Notes: generated from the sequence alone by a model not told the origin. A stretch of 64,000 bases of DNA from Callorhinus ursinus (GCF_003265705.1 NW_020312968.1:7122812-7186811), one strand, 5' to 3'. Shown: positions 1 to 10,455, counted from the stretch's first letter. Numbers and translations: made by a program.

Positions 1-85
1 CCCTCCCCCTCTCATGTTCTCTCTCTCATTCTCTCTCTCTCTCTCTCAGATAAATAAATAAAATCTTTTTTAAAAATCTAAAAAA
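1..85 (+). mobile_element. SINEC (Can-SINE) 3' end, cut by window edge
   Basis: CT-rich segment followed by the AGATAAATAAATAAAATC tail and an A-rich end, as in the other full-length SINEs of this window. The tRNA-related head lies outside the window. Confidence 0.85.
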
Positions 86-549
86 AGGCATTTCATTCTC
101 ACGCAGAAGAAGTCTGAGGGCAATGGGCAGTTCTAGGAACAATTAACTATCCGGTGACGTTATTCATGGATGTATCTGATGATGTTCAAAGACGGACTAG
201 GTAAGTGCCTCTGAGATCCTCTTAATTTTTTCCTCAGAGTCTCAAACAAAGGCGGCAGCAGCTCCACTCCTCACATGAAAGCATCCAAAAAAGGAAGACC
301 TTCTCTCACCACCTTTGTTAAGGAGAAAACTATTTCCAAGAAGCCTCTGAGCCAACCTCCTGCATGTCAGAACGTCATCCCTGGTCACCCTTCACCACCG
401 GGAAGCTGGGAAAATAAGTATCCCACCATATGATTTAATACAGTCACATATTAGCTCTCTAACTCTCTCATCAACTCCAGCTGACTTGACCTAAGTCACT
501 ATCAATCCTGTCCACCTCTCTTCATCGCCACTGCTGATAACCGATGAGG

Positions 550-715
550 TTTATTGGGTGTGTGCTACGTGCGTGCAAGGCATTATTCCACGCACTTCAC
601 AATTACTAACTCGCTTAAGCCTTCCAACAACCCTATGAAGTGGATTACGCTAATTATTTTATACATTAGGAAACTGGGAAATAGAAATGTTAAGTAACTT
701 CATCAAATTCACATA
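550..715 (-). mobile_element. MIR remnant
   Basis: Reverse-oriented MIR core: an 'aacaaccctatgaagtgg' block, then an 'aggaaactggga' block and 'gttaagtaactt'. Heavily diverged. Confidence 0.7.
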
Positions 716-846
716 CATACGTGACAGAAGCATTCTTAAGAATTCATATCTTACCTAAAACTAATGTAACACTGTGTATCAACCATACTCAAGAAAAAAA
801 GGTACAAAAAGAAATTTGTATCTTAATTGGCACACTACACTGCCTC

Positions 847-993
847 TTTTTTTAAATATTTTATTTGAGAGTGAGAGAGAGCTCATAGAGAGAGAGCACG
901 AGTGGGGGGAGGGGCAGAGGGAGAGGGAGAAGTGGACTCCCTGCTGAGCGGGGCTCAATCCCAGGAGCCTGGGATCATGACCGGAGCTGAAGA
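847..993 (-). mobile_element. SINEC, 5'-truncated
   Basis: Reads in reverse as T-run, GAGA-rich middle, 'ctccctgctgagc', 'tgggatcatgacc'. The end corresponding to the tRNA-like head (GAGCCACCCAGGCGCC) is missing, so the copy is truncated. Confidence 0.85.
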
Positions 994-1012
994 CAAGTCT
1001 CAACTTCCCCAC

Positions 1013-1291
1013 CTGTAAGTGGGAATAACGACACGATGGGATACTAAATATGATGTGCTAGGGAACCTGTCAACAAACCCTCATTAGAATCTTTCTTCCC
1101 AGATGCATCTTTGTGTCCCATTGGGCCAATGACATGAGCTGGGAGGCTTCACAGCTGAGATCTGGTGGCCTCCCCACTTCTCACATAGTGCCTCGCAGGC
1201 CACGGCATTCTTCTCCACTTGTTGGTCTGCATGATGCCACCATGTGGAAATATGCGAAAAATACTAGAGTGAGTAAGAGGTTAAGGGTTTG
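1013..1291. other. Intronic sequence, nothing recognised
   Basis: No coding pattern or repeat could be recognised with confidence. A 60-codon open frame at 1113-1295 looks like chance. Confidence 0.4.
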
Positions 1292-1295
1292 CTAG

Positions 1296-1673
1296 TGATG
1301 TGGGAAACTAAAGGCAGAAGGAAACGTAGATAAAATTAAATGTCCTTATAACCTGCAGCCCACTGACAGATACTTGAGATAGGCAGATTATAATATTCCT
1401 CCAGGATCCTGGGTCTTCTTTAGCAGATCAAAGTCTGTTTGGAACTTCTCTTATCTTTACTTCTCCCAACCCCAAGGTTTATAATCACTGGCTCCTCACA
1501 ACCCCGGAGCAGCAGAGAACAGCAGGTAAAAACTCTCTCTGGCCACGGGTCTTGTCCCTGTGCTTTAACAAAAGCACCATTTTGCACCAAGATATCTCAA
1601 GAATCCCTTCTTGGCTGTTGGTCTGGACCTCACCCTACCAACACCAACACACAAACATTCAAAAACTACATCA
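1296..1673 (+). mobile_element. Solo LTR of an ERV, family 1 copy 1
   Basis: Starts TGATGT and ends ACATCA, a perfect 6-bp terminal inverted repeat, and is flanked by a 4-bp direct repeat CTAG (1292-1295 and 1674-1677). A second copy lies at 56885-57306. Near the 3' end it reads 'ccattttgcaccaa', shared with copy 2. No coding sequence is attached, so it is a solo LTR. A 4-bp duplication fits a class I (gamma-like) ERV, which is an inference. Confidence 0.85.
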
Positions 1674-1706
1674 CTAGGAGCAGAGGGAAAGAAGGCGACA
1701 GAATAA

Positions 1707-1905
1707 ATATGGCATGTGTTAGGTATCCACTAAGTGCCAGGCATTTTCATATATTATCTCATTTAATACTTAGCAAAAGAAAATCTGATTCTACAAATGA
1801 GGAAACGGAGGTTCAGACAGGTTAAGTGTCTCACTCATGGTCTCAGAGAAAGTAAGTGGTGGAGACCAAACTTGAACCCAACTCTCTGGTTTCTCCATAG
1901 GACTT
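1707..1905 (-). mobile_element. MIR
   Basis: Reverse MIR with several conserved blocks: 'actaagtgccaggcat', 'atctcatttaatac', 'atgaggaaacggaggttcag', 'gttaagtgtctc' and 'cttgaacccaactct'. Confidence 0.85.
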
Positions 1906-2489
1906 GCTCCTGCCACCCCAGGACACTACCCCCAAAATGATTCTCTTCCTCGCGCTTGCTTCCAGGTAAGTGTGCATTAAAAGACCCAAGGCTTCTTTTA
2001 GGCAAGTTTAAGGTCAACCTGATCCTGTTCTAGGTGGGAAGAATTGGCTATTGAGTAGTATGGGAGCATACAGCATCTCAAAATTTCATTAAATATCTGC
2101 AAATAAATTACACATGCTAGAGTCTTCCTTTTAAAAAGGTACATGCCACTCAAGTAGAAAAACTAACTCTGAATTCAAAATGCCCCATACTAAAAGGTTG
2201 ACTAGAGAATTTTTTTTAATTAACCTAATTTTGAATGAGCTTTAATTAATGAATTAAAAGTAGTCATTATCATATTCTGGGTCTAAATGAAGTTACATGA
2301 CATGAAAGCTGAGGTCTAAAAGGAGAGGGAAGACAGAGGAAGTCATTCTCCCCTCTCTCACATTCAACCCTAGACATGAGCTCGAAACGAAGAACTAGTT
2401 CCCAAGATCCCATAGAACTGGTTCCAACACACAACCCATACACTGTGGTTACCCAAAATGTAATCCACCTACTGCCTGCCTCCAAATCT
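1906..2489. other. Intronic sequence, nothing recognised
   Basis: AT-rich in part (around 2205-2260). No gene or clear repeat seen. Confidence 0.4.
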
Positions 2490-2620
2490 CCTGGGACCTT
2501 GGCTGGAATGCCATTTCCGGGGCCTGCTCCAGGCATATAAATTCACATTCTCTGAGGATGACTCCCAGGAACGAGCACTTTAACAGACACCCCCTAGATG
2601 TTTCTGATCATCCCAAAGAG
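2490..2620 (+). mobile_element. Possible MER5-type hAT remnant
   Basis: Diverged stretch with 'gggcctgctccaggcata', 'actttaacagacacccc' and 'tgtttctgatcatcc', reminiscent of the MER5 consensus. No clear terminal repeats. Confidence 0.45.
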
Positions 2621-2718
2621 TGCGAAGAATAGCTTTAGGAGCTCAGTAAAAATGTAAACGTCACGATGACTCCACATATTTATTTTACGGGGAGTTAATT
2701 TGGTATAAGAAACTTGAC

Positions 2719-2895
2719 TTTTTTTTTTTAAGATTTTATTTATTTGACAGAGAGAGCACAAGTAGAGGGAGAGAGAGGGAGAAGCAGGCTCCCTGCTGAG
2801 CAAGGAGCCCGATGTGGGACTCGATCCCAGGACCCTGGGATCATGACCCGGGCCGAAGGCAGCTGCTTTACCGACTGAGCCACCCAGGAGTCCCT
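2719..2895 (-). mobile_element. SINEC
   Basis: Complete reverse copy from a T-run to 'gagccacccaggagtcc'. Imperfect target duplication AACTTGAC before it and AACCTTGAC after it. Confidence 0.9.
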
Positions 2896-4244
2896 GAACC
2901 TTGACATTTTTTGAATAAATATTATCCCAGCAACTATAAAGGCAAAGCATTCCCACTTTCAAAATGGGGGAAATCAAATCTTGAAATATATACGGCACAT
3001 TCTCCCCTTACACGTAGTCCACAATCAACTGCCTTGCAGCTAGAAGAGAAATCAACAGTTACCACCAATTCACTGATTAGGATGTTTCACAAGGCACTTG
3101 ATTAACTCACCTTTGTATTCAATTCCTAGTTAATTTTATCTTGTGAGGGAATGGCATTTTTCTAAATTTTTAACTTCAGTATGCTCCTTAGTGGAGAACA
3201 GACTCCCTGAGTCAACGGTTTCCTTCTTCTGTACAACCCCCAGAAGAGGTAATTTTTTTTTTTTTTTAGATAAATTATTTCCTTCTCTGACTCCTCTCTA
3301 CTGGTTGAAGACAGTCTTCAAACCCACCCTCTTGCCTGCTAGCTTACCAATTAAAGTTCCGGATATGGGCAATTAATTTTTAAAAAGAAACCCAAGAGTT
3401 GAACAGCTCCTTGTGATTAGGCAAGCTCCTCTTTATCCCTCCCCAGTTTAGAGGTCTCTGTTCCGTTGTTTCTTGGGACTTGCCCCAAGCTTAAGGGTTC
3501 CTCCAAACTTGAGGGTCAAGGACACAAGGCAATAATTAAACAGTCTCCCCATCTGGGGGAGCTCTGACAGTTCCATCACCTTGGAAAACAGCAGCAGGCT
3601 CCCTGAATATGCACAGAGAGAATAAATTTTATGCACCATAAGAAAACAGGGTTCACTTATCCCCAAATGTAAGAGTCACGATTCAAAACTGTCACTGACT
3701 GGGAAGCATCTTTAGTCAGGAATAGTATCTTCAAGCTGACAAGTCACAAATAGGTGTACTTTTGCTAACCAGACTGGTAGTTGGGAAAAAGCTCAAAAAT
3801 ATCCCATCCTCATCTTTATTTTTTTCTGCTAAAAATGGAATGGCTTCCACTTACCAAACTAGCCAAGCCACTGCTGATGGAGGTACCACCTCCGGCACGG
3901 GGCGTATGCACAGTAAATATTAGACATCAGGTTACCTAGGTCGTTTGTAGAAATCCCGATTTTGGAAAAAGAAATATAGAAGATACACTCATAGAAGACA
4001 TTTTGAGCCTTAAAATGGAACTGCTTGCTTTGATGCAAATGGGCAAATGGCTATGGGGAGGCAGGGGGGGGACATGGATAATTTCTCTCAGACTATCCTT
4101 TCTAGTATTATAAGTTATCTAGTTGGAGTCGTTGGTACATTGTCTGTTGAGCGAGCAAGTGAATGAAATCAGTTCTTTGCTTATTATGTGCGCTGAAAAG
4201 GGCTAACCAACATTAACCAAGTGACCCCTCCTCTCTTGTTTCTT
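2896..4244. other. Intronic sequence without recognisable features
   Basis: A T-run sits at about 3250-3267. No exon, RNA gene or strong repeat recognised. Confidence 0.4.
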
Positions 4245-4340
4245 CCACAATAAATTCAATCAAATTTACGGAGCGCCTAGCCTGTGCCAGGCACTGTGCC
4301 AGGCGCCGGAGATACAAAGATGAATGAGGCAAAGTTCAGG
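4245..4340 (-). mobile_element. L2 3' end remnant
   Basis: Antisense L2 end: 'cctgtgccaggcactgtg' followed by 'gagatacaaagatgaatga'. Confidence 0.75.
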
Positions 4341-4659
4341 TTTCTTAACGATTTCTTAAGATTTGCGAGGGCATAGCCCCGCTCCCCCTTCCACTGCAGC
4401 CTGGACGGCTGCTAACCAGTCGTGGGAGTGCGTACTCTACAGCTCCCTGCTTCTGGGAGCGCGTTACTCCCAGGCCAGCCCACGAACCTAGCGACAGGGC
4501 TCTCCCCGCGTTCCCCAAGAGTCAAACAATCAAGTTCAACTCAGGAGCTGCGGCTCTCGCTCCGCGCGGAGCGACTCCGGGCTGCGCAGCGCACCGCGCG
4601 GGATTCCTTCCACCTGTCCGCGCGCCCGTCGGGGTGCGCCAGACCCCGCGCCCGCTTAC

Positions 4660-4782
4660 TTTGCCGCTGTCGCTCACGCCGAGGAGGTGATCCCGCAGCA
4701 CCTCCATGGGGCAAGTCCAGGTGGAGTGGATGAATGTCCCTCGGAAGATGTGCGCCAGGGACGGCATCGGGGCGGCACACAT
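4660..4782 (-). CDS. GDA: GDA coding exon 1 (guanine deaminase, N-terminus)
   Basis: The minus strand encodes 41 residues beginning MCAAPMPSLAHIFRGTF and ending LLGVSDSGK. I recognise this as the N-terminus of mammalian guanine deaminase (cypin), differing from the human sequence as I recall it at only three positions (residues 5, 8 and 18). It ends at an AAA codon followed by GTAAGC (4654-4659), a good donor, giving a phase-0 intron. The start is the first in-frame ATG: the frame stays open upstream to 4980 but holds no earlier ATG, and -3 is a purine. GDA is a cytosolic zinc enzyme that converts guanine to xanthine and ammonia in purine catabolism. As cypin it binds PSD-95 and affects dendrite branching (established knowledge). 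The zinc ligands lie in later exons, beyond the left edge of the window, so only this exon can be judged; it shows no defect. Confidence 0.95.
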
Positions 4783-4985
4783 GTCAGCGGCGGCGCGCGG
4801 CGCGGGGTTCGCGAACCGAGGAGAGCGCACCCGGCGGAGGTGAGGCGAGGGGTCCCTGCGACTTGCGGGCTGCTGCTGGGCGCACCTGCTGGGGCCTCGG
4901 ACTGCCCCCGCTTTCCCGAGCGACAGCCTGCCCCCTGCAGGCCGCGCCCAGGGGCGGGCTTCCTGCCTCCTCGATGCCAATAGGA
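4783..4985 (-). promoter_or_regulatory. GDA: GDA 5' UTR and core promoter region
   Basis: Within about 200 bp upstream of the ATG there is a GC box, GGGGCGGGC, at 4951-4959 and an inverted CCAAT box (CCAAT on the plus strand at 4977-4981, ATTGG in the gene's direction). No TATA box is seen. This is a typical TATA-less CpG-island promoter, with transcription probably starting between the GC box and the ATG. The exact start cannot be read from sequence. Confidence 0.65.
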
Positions 4986-5705
4986 TTTTTCTCCTGTGAC
5001 TTGGCTCCGCGCTCCCTTGGGGTGTGGTCTTTCTCTCCTCCCTGTGTTAGTTTTTGATAGGTTAACTCTTTGAGTTTCCAAAATCATCGCTCACAACGCA
5101 GTACTTTTAACCTCGGGTGGCTGAGTTACCGACCCAGAGGAGAGAGGAGAGGGAGATAAAGGAAGGGGCAGGAGGAGCCCAGGGTTCCAGCCCTGTTCCT
5201 TAGCTGGTCACTAAATTTGCTATCGCTCCCTGTCCCCCAGCCTCCTCCACCTTTCTTTATTGGCATACCTAGAGTTGCGTCTGCCTGCTTTCTCTTGCCC
5301 TTTAAACCTCGGGCTATTTGTGACCAAACCTTTTACGTTCTCAACCTGTAGCACTCTCAAGGTCTGAACGGGCACAAGTTCAGGAAAAGGTGGAAGGGTC
5401 AGTTGGAGCTGCCTGCTTTACCGACCAGTTTCATTTTCAGTTTCTGCAGGTTGCAGAATTTGTCCTAACCTGATGTTCTGAAAGCAACTCTTAACGGAAT
5501 TACGGGGCCCTCCACCGGCAGAGGTTGATCTGTACCCCAAAGCCCCTCTCTCCCACCTTGAGGCCAGTGTTTTTGGCCCTTGTGTCCCTCCACAAACAAT
5601 TCCATTTCCCGTCGTTCTCACACCTAAAATAAATGATTCTCTTTGATTCAATTCCACTTGTACCCGGGGAGGAAATTAAGTTCTCAAGCTGAGCGGCTAG
5701 GAATG
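4986..5705. other. GDA upstream flank, nothing else recognised
   Basis: The sequence leaves the CpG island, with purine-rich patches around 5135-5180. No repeat or gene recognised; proximal regulatory elements are plausible but not identifiable by eye. Confidence 0.4.
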
Positions 5706-5850
5706 GCAGTGTGGCATGGCGTGCTGGAAAGACCACCGGATTAGCAATTAATAGACTGTGGTCAAGGCAGCGAGCCTCGGAGTCTATCTTCATGTGTGAA
5801 AACGGAACTTAGACCGGGTGGTTGCTAAGACTGCTTCCAGATCGGCATTC
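5706..5850 (+). mobile_element. MIR-like remnant
   Basis: 'ggcagtgtggcatggcgtg', then 'gaaagacca', and later blocks matching a degraded MIR in the plus direction. Confidence 0.5.
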
Positions 5851-5874
5851 TTTCCTCGTACTGCATTCACAAAG

Positions 5875-6270
5875 TCCTTCACTAAGTTCCTCCGGGAAGA
5901 CCACCTGGTTTCCACTCATGCCTCACACATTCGACTCTTTCTGCCCCTAATGCCTCCTGAGGATCTCCACATGACTGGCTCGTCTCATCACTGGTTTGCC
6001 TCCAGTGTAGCTCTCCCGGGTAACCTTCCCCCACCACCAAACTAGTAGCAACACCCCACCCCCGAAATTTCTATTCCATCAATTCATCTTGTTTCTGCCA
6101 TTGTATTTATCATATCCATCCTCATATATGTCATGTGTTTTCATTTATTTCTGCCCCTCTTGCCCCAACACACACACAGAGAGTAATGGAAGCACCACAA
6201 GACCAGGGCTCTTATGCCTAGAACCCTGCTTGGTGTTTCAAACATATTTATTGAATAAATGTATGAATAG
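5875..6270 (+). mobile_element. L2 3' end
   Basis: Ends with 'atatttattgaataaatgta' preceded by 'agaaccctgcttggtg', the normal L2 terminus. The upstream part is diverged. Confidence 0.65.
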
Positions 6271-6785
6271 TTTTTGGGGGGAGCAGAGCAATAACCTGAG
6301 ATAAATATCTATTCTGGGTCCTACCTACAGGATAAGGGTTTCTCGTTTCAGGGCATGAGTGGGCTTTCTCTGAATTGTCACCATTATGACACAGGGCTAG
6401 TTTACATAAATGATTCATTCCGTTCTCAGCTCCCTCACCTCAAGGAAACTCTGCAGTCCAGGGCGCACTGAGGTGGCCAGTCACCCTACCGAGGAATCAG
6501 AATTGGGAAGCCCTGAAGCTAAGAACATTGCACTTGCTTCTTGAGGTGGCCGTATTAGCTCTTTCTCCTTATCGTTGTCTCCTGATTCTGCAGACTTTGC
6601 TCCCTCCTTGTAGTTCCAATGGCCAACACAGTGAAAACAGCCTCTTGACCCTAGGCTTGTCTACCTACGAACCTCAGAAAGAAAAGTGAAGAAAAGGTCT
6701 GTGTCTTTGTTTAAAAAAGGAGTCAATTAAGTGTTTCCAAAAGAGGTATTGGTTCCCTAAAACAGATGCAGCTAATTTTTTTTTT
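6271..6785. other. Upstream intergenic sequence, nothing recognised
   Basis: No gene or assignable repeat seen. Confidence 0.4.
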
Positions 6786-6789
6786 TAAT

Positions 6790-7060
6790 GAAAGCAACCT
6801 GAGTGACCAACAATAGAGACTAGTTTAGTAAATTAGAATCCATTTACTCAGTAGACTATTATGTAGTTGTTAAAAATGGGGGAACTATGTAGCCACATGG
6901 GCGTTGCATATAATAAAATGGTAAGCTTTTTAAAATGTCATTTATGCTCTGGTTAAAATCATGAAAAACCTATAGGCACAGAGGCTAGAATTTCAAAGTG
7001 GATCTAAACAGTGGGTAGCATTCTACTGAGGAAATGGAATTGCTAGGGAGTTTTGTCCTG
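6790..7060 (+). mobile_element. Ancient L1 (L1M-type) 3' fragment
   Basis: 'gaccaacaatagagactag', 'gactattatgtagttgtta' and 'aaaatg' follow the order of the end of ancient L1 ORF2 and the start of its 3' UTR. Confidence 0.65.
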
Positions 7061-7799
7061 ATGTTTGTTGACGTTGTTATGTGTGGCTTATGGAACAAGT
7101 AATTATTGTGTAGCTTTAAATAAAGTTCATCTTAAACAGAAGGAATGGTCATGGGCCTCCAGGGGACACAGCATTAGCACTCCTTGGGGGTTAGCTCTTC
7201 CAAGCAGTACTCTCCCAATTCAATTCCCAGCCAAGTTGCAGGCACTGCACTTAGGATACGGTAGCCTCAGTTCAGCCAGGTGTCAGGAAATCTTGGCTTC
7301 CCAACTATTCTCATGTGTTTACCACCCTCGTCCTTTACTTTGCTGGTCCCCCTGCAGTTTTGACTCCCATCTTGGTATCCCCTGGGAAATGTTCTCAAGG
7401 CCACGGAAGTTTGGAGGAAGAAAGGAGTGTGGAGCTTTTATATTCACCTTTGAAACATGGCCCAAGCACATCACAAGACAGCTTCTGGTTAATATGGTTA
7501 TTCTGACTCGGCAAAGCATGTCCTGTGCTTCTAAAGTCTCAAGGAAATAGCAGTTTCTCTTCTTCAGCTCTTTCTATAGCCCACGTTTATATTCATGCCA
7601 TATTAGAACTGAAAGGACCTAAGAAGTTAGTGTTCAATGTGCATTTCCCTGCTATTTCTTCATATCACTATTCTGTCAGCAATGGCTCGTTTCAACCCTC
7701 ACCAACTCAGTTTCTCAAAAGGAAATCCAACAACGGTATGCACTTTCAGGGCCCTACCACACGTATCACCTCCTTCCAAAGAAAAGAGACGCTCCTTGA
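7061..7799. other. Intergenic, no gene recognised
   Basis: A 161-codon open frame (7065-7550, plus) and overlapping frames on both strands show no recognisable domain. I do not call them genes. Confidence 0.4.
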
Positions 7800-8205
7800 T
7801 ATGGAGGCTTCCTGAAGCCCTCCCTGCTTCTTCGGGCTCTTCTCCCTCCAGTATCCCACATACTGTGCATCTGCTTTGCTCACGATCTCTGCCTGCAGCG
7901 CCCTTAAGCCACCTTACACCGCGCCTGCCTTATTCTACTACCCACTCTCCCCTGGCTAAATCCTTCAGCTTAATTGCCCATTCCCAACCCCTTCCAGAAC
8001 ATCTTTACACCTCCTCGCTCTCTCTCAGGTACTAAGTGCTCCTTCTCTGAGTTTGTGGGGTGCTATAATTGTTCCTTTATTATTTATCTCCACCAGAAGA
8101 TTGTGTTCTACTTAAGGACCATGTCTCCTTCCTTTCTTTCTCTGTATCCCCTTAACATAGTGCCTGGCCAATAGGAGGTACTCAATAGACTTATATAAAT
8201 ATTGG
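7800..8205 (+). mobile_element. L2 3' end, fairly long
   Basis: Runs through 'gaagccctccctgcttctt', 'ccaccagaagattgtg', 'ggaccatgtctcc', 'cttaacatagtgcctggcc' and 'ggtactcaatag', all in L2 consensus order. Confidence 0.85.
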
Positions 8206-8257
8206 ATCTCAAGTGATGGCTCTATTGCCTATATTTTAGTGATTAAAAAAATCTATA

Positions 8258-8450
8258 GGGGCGCCTGGGTAGCTCAGTCATTAAGTGTCTGCCTTCGGCT
8301 CAGGTCATGATCCCAGGGTCCTGGGATCCAGCCCCACATCGGGCTCCCTGCTCGGCAGGAAGCCTGCTTCTCCCTCTCCCACTCCCCCTGCTTGTGTTCC
8401 CTCTCTCGCTGTGTCTCTCTCTGTCAAATAAATAAAGAAAATCTTTAAAG
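8258..8450 (+). mobile_element. SINEC, full length
   Basis: GGGGCGCCTGGGTAGCTCAG head, AATAAATAAAG tail and a perfect target duplication AAAATCTATA (8248-8257 and 8451-8460). Confidence 0.95.
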
Positions 8451-8460
8451 AAAATCTATA

Positions 8461-8819
8461 GGGGGGTGTGCTAATGGTGATCAATTCATTAGGACTAAAA
8501 GTTAAGAAAGAGTTTCATTTCGCTTAGTTTTCCAACATTTTATTATGACAATTTTCAAATACATAGAAAAGTTGAACAGCTTCATTTCTCAAGATCACAA
8601 TTCTCCCTACTTTAGATGTAGCCAGGTGATCTCAAAACCCCACAACTACTGGGAGGGACCAGTGTATTCTGAACCTCTAACTGCCTGAGGCAAATGACAG
8701 CAGCATAGCATGATCAGTTTTGACATTTTGGTCACTTTATTCGTATAATTATACCCGTAGCTAGTCAATCTCTCCTGCTAGACAGAACTTGACTACTGAA
8801 AAACGCTTTCTCTTCCACG
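8461..8819. other. Intergenic, probable unassigned old repeat
   Basis: 8528-8580 ('ccaacattttattatgac...', 'gaaaagttgaac') resembles an ancient interspersed repeat that I cannot name. No gene. Confidence 0.35.
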
Positions 8820-9150
8820 ATCTTATTCTGAGCCTCACAACAATCTTATAAAGTAGGAAGAGGATATATATATATATTTTTTTTAAAGATTTTCTTTATT
8901 TATTTGAGAGAGAGATACATAGCGAGAGAGGGAACACAAGCAGGGGGTGTGGGAGAGAGAGAAGCAGACTTCCTGCGGAGCAGGGAGCCGGATGAGGGGC
9001 TCGATCCCAGGACCCTGGGATCATGACCTGAGCTGAAGGCAGCCGCTCAACGACTGAGCCACCCAGGTGCCCTGGAAGAGGATATATTTTAACCATTTCA
9101 GAGATGGAGAAACTGAGGTTCAGGGGAGTTGGCCTGTCTATCTAGTTAGT
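8820..9150 (-). mobile_element. MIR split by a SINE
   Basis: Antisense MIR: 'gagcctcacaacaatctta' on the left of the SINE and 'agagatggagaaactgagg' on the right. Removing 8870-9073 rejoins them. Confidence 0.75.
8870..9073 (-). mobile_element. SINEC inserted in MIR
   Basis: Reverse copy with target duplication GGAAGAGGATATAT at 8856-8869 and 9074-9087. It interrupts the MIR above. Confidence 0.93.
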
Positions 9151-9383
9151 ATAGGATGGACCTGGCTCTTGACTCTAGTTGCTCTCACACATTGTCTCAT
9201 CCCAGTAGACTGCAAAGAATTTTCCATTCAATTTTGCCATGACTATGTCGGTGCACTGTGGGTTGTCATTTACAACTTTCATATTACACGTGCTTTTCCA
9301 ACAGTTGCAGTGACACACAGATCTACCCCAAAGTGAAACCAAAGTGGGACCAATAGACCTCAGGGAGAACAATCCAATCAGCG

Positions 9384-9431
9384 CAGGTCAGTAAAATGAT
9401 GCAGGGCACAGGTCAGTAAAATGATGCAGGG
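9384..9431 (+). repeat. Two-copy tandem repeat, 25-bp period
   Basis: The 23-base unit starting CAGGTCAGTAAAATGATG occurs identically at 9384-9406 and 9409-9431 with a 2-bp link. Confidence 0.95.
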
Positions 9432-9585
9432 AGTAACTCATGTTTTCATGAGGCACAGAGAGTGAAGGACAGGCAGGTTAAATGAGAAGCCACTTTCCTC
9501 TTCCAGGCAAGAGAGAAGTTGTCACTGCACAGTGAAATAAATGCCTGCCTATTTTATTTATTCTTCTTGTGTAGCTAAATCTATC

Positions 9586-9620
9586 AGTTTCCATGGTGCC
9601 CCATGTTCACCATGGAAACT
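9586..9620. repeat. Perfect 13-bp inverted repeat
   Basis: AGTTTCCATGGTG (9586-9598) and its exact complement CACCATGGAAACT (9608-9620), separated by 9 bp. Confidence 0.95.
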
Positions 9621-9964
9621 CTGACAAGCTTGTTATGCTTTAGAGAAGAAAAAAAAGGCACACCAAAAATCTGAGATGGGATAAATGCATTCCTTTTAAA
9701 ACTGTGTTCTTCTGAGTAGGAAGCCTTGATGGATAGCAAGTCATAATGATCTTGATTTTCCAGTTCTTAAGTGGGAACGCAGGTTTGCATTCCCACCAAA
9801 GGAGCACCCTTGGCCCCCCAAAACTACTTTATCTGTGCAGCAATAGGTTATGCCTGTGAGTATCTCACTTCTGCATTTCCTGGCAACAGAAAGATGGCTC
9901 AGTCCTCATTTTAGCTGATTTTTATGAGCATATTGCACTAGTCGCTATATATTTTTTCTGTTTG

Positions 9965-10080
9965 TCCATTCAACCTTTATTGGAAATCTAAATTAGGATA
10001 GGCACTACGCTAAGCACCATTGATATGACACTGTTTGAAACAGATATTGTCCTGCCCATATGCAACTTACACAATTCTTT
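9965..10080 (-). mobile_element. L2 3' end remnant
   Basis: 'ccattcaacctttattg', 'ggcactacgctaagcacc' and 'ttgtcctgcccatatg' match the antisense L2 terminus. Confidence 0.65.
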
Positions 10081-10344
10081 CATGAATTGGTGCAGGAAGA
10101 TTTTTTTCCTGGATGGAAAGCTTTCAGTACCATGTAAGTAGGTATCTCCATCATGTACTCATACTGCTGATCCTTAAAATCATGTAGCACCTTAGCCAAG
10201 ATTAGCTTATACACTCTCCCACCATGACAGCAAGCTCAAAGCAAATACAACCGACCTGGTATTACTTTGTCTACATTTCTGCCCTAACATGGATTCTATT
10301 ATCTAACATTTAATATGAAGGGAGATGCACTAGATAGAATCACT

Positions 10345-10455
10345 ATTTCTAGGTTCCAATCCGGCACAGCCACTAACCAATGATGCCTTGGGAAAGTTAT
10401 TCTACCTCTTCTGGTCTTGGTTTCTTCTTCTGTAAGATGGGAAGTCACATACTAT
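10345..10455 (+). mobile_element. MIR remnant
   Basis: 'ttccaatccggcacagcc', 'ccttgggaaagttattc', 'ttggtttcttcttctgtaag' in MIR order. Confidence 0.75.

Larger units (their letters stand above)
1..4659 (-). other. GDA: GDA intron 1 (proximal part)
   Basis: Everything left of the exon-1 splice donor at 4654-4659 is inferred to be GDA intron 1, because the gene runs right to left and no second exon is visible down to position 1. It holds SINEs, MIR, L2 and MER5-like remnants and one solo LTR. A long first intron fits the human gene, which spans more than 100 kb (established knowledge). Confidence 0.8.
4380..4990. promoter_or_regulatory. GDA: CpG island covering the GDA promoter and exon 1
   Basis: A block of about 600 bp, dense in CG dinucleotides (for example 4555-4680 and 4780-4830), stands out against an otherwise CpG-poor, AT-leaning window. 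It contains the GDA start codon and donor site. The open frames on both strands here are explained by high GC. Confidence 0.85.
9151..9960. other. Intergenic with small local repeats
   Basis: No gene. Contains the 25-bp tandem duplication at 9384-9431 and the 13-bp palindrome arms at 9586-9620, listed separately. Confidence 0.5.

Noticed and set aside
4422..5087. Several open frames on both strands in the GC-rich block
   Set aside because: Only the frame encoding MCAAPMPSLAHIF... has a protein match I recognise and a splice donor; the others are explained by low stop-codon density in a CpG island.
7065..7550. 161-codon plus-strand frame
   Set aside because: No family, signal or splice context recognised; both strands have open frames, as expected by chance.
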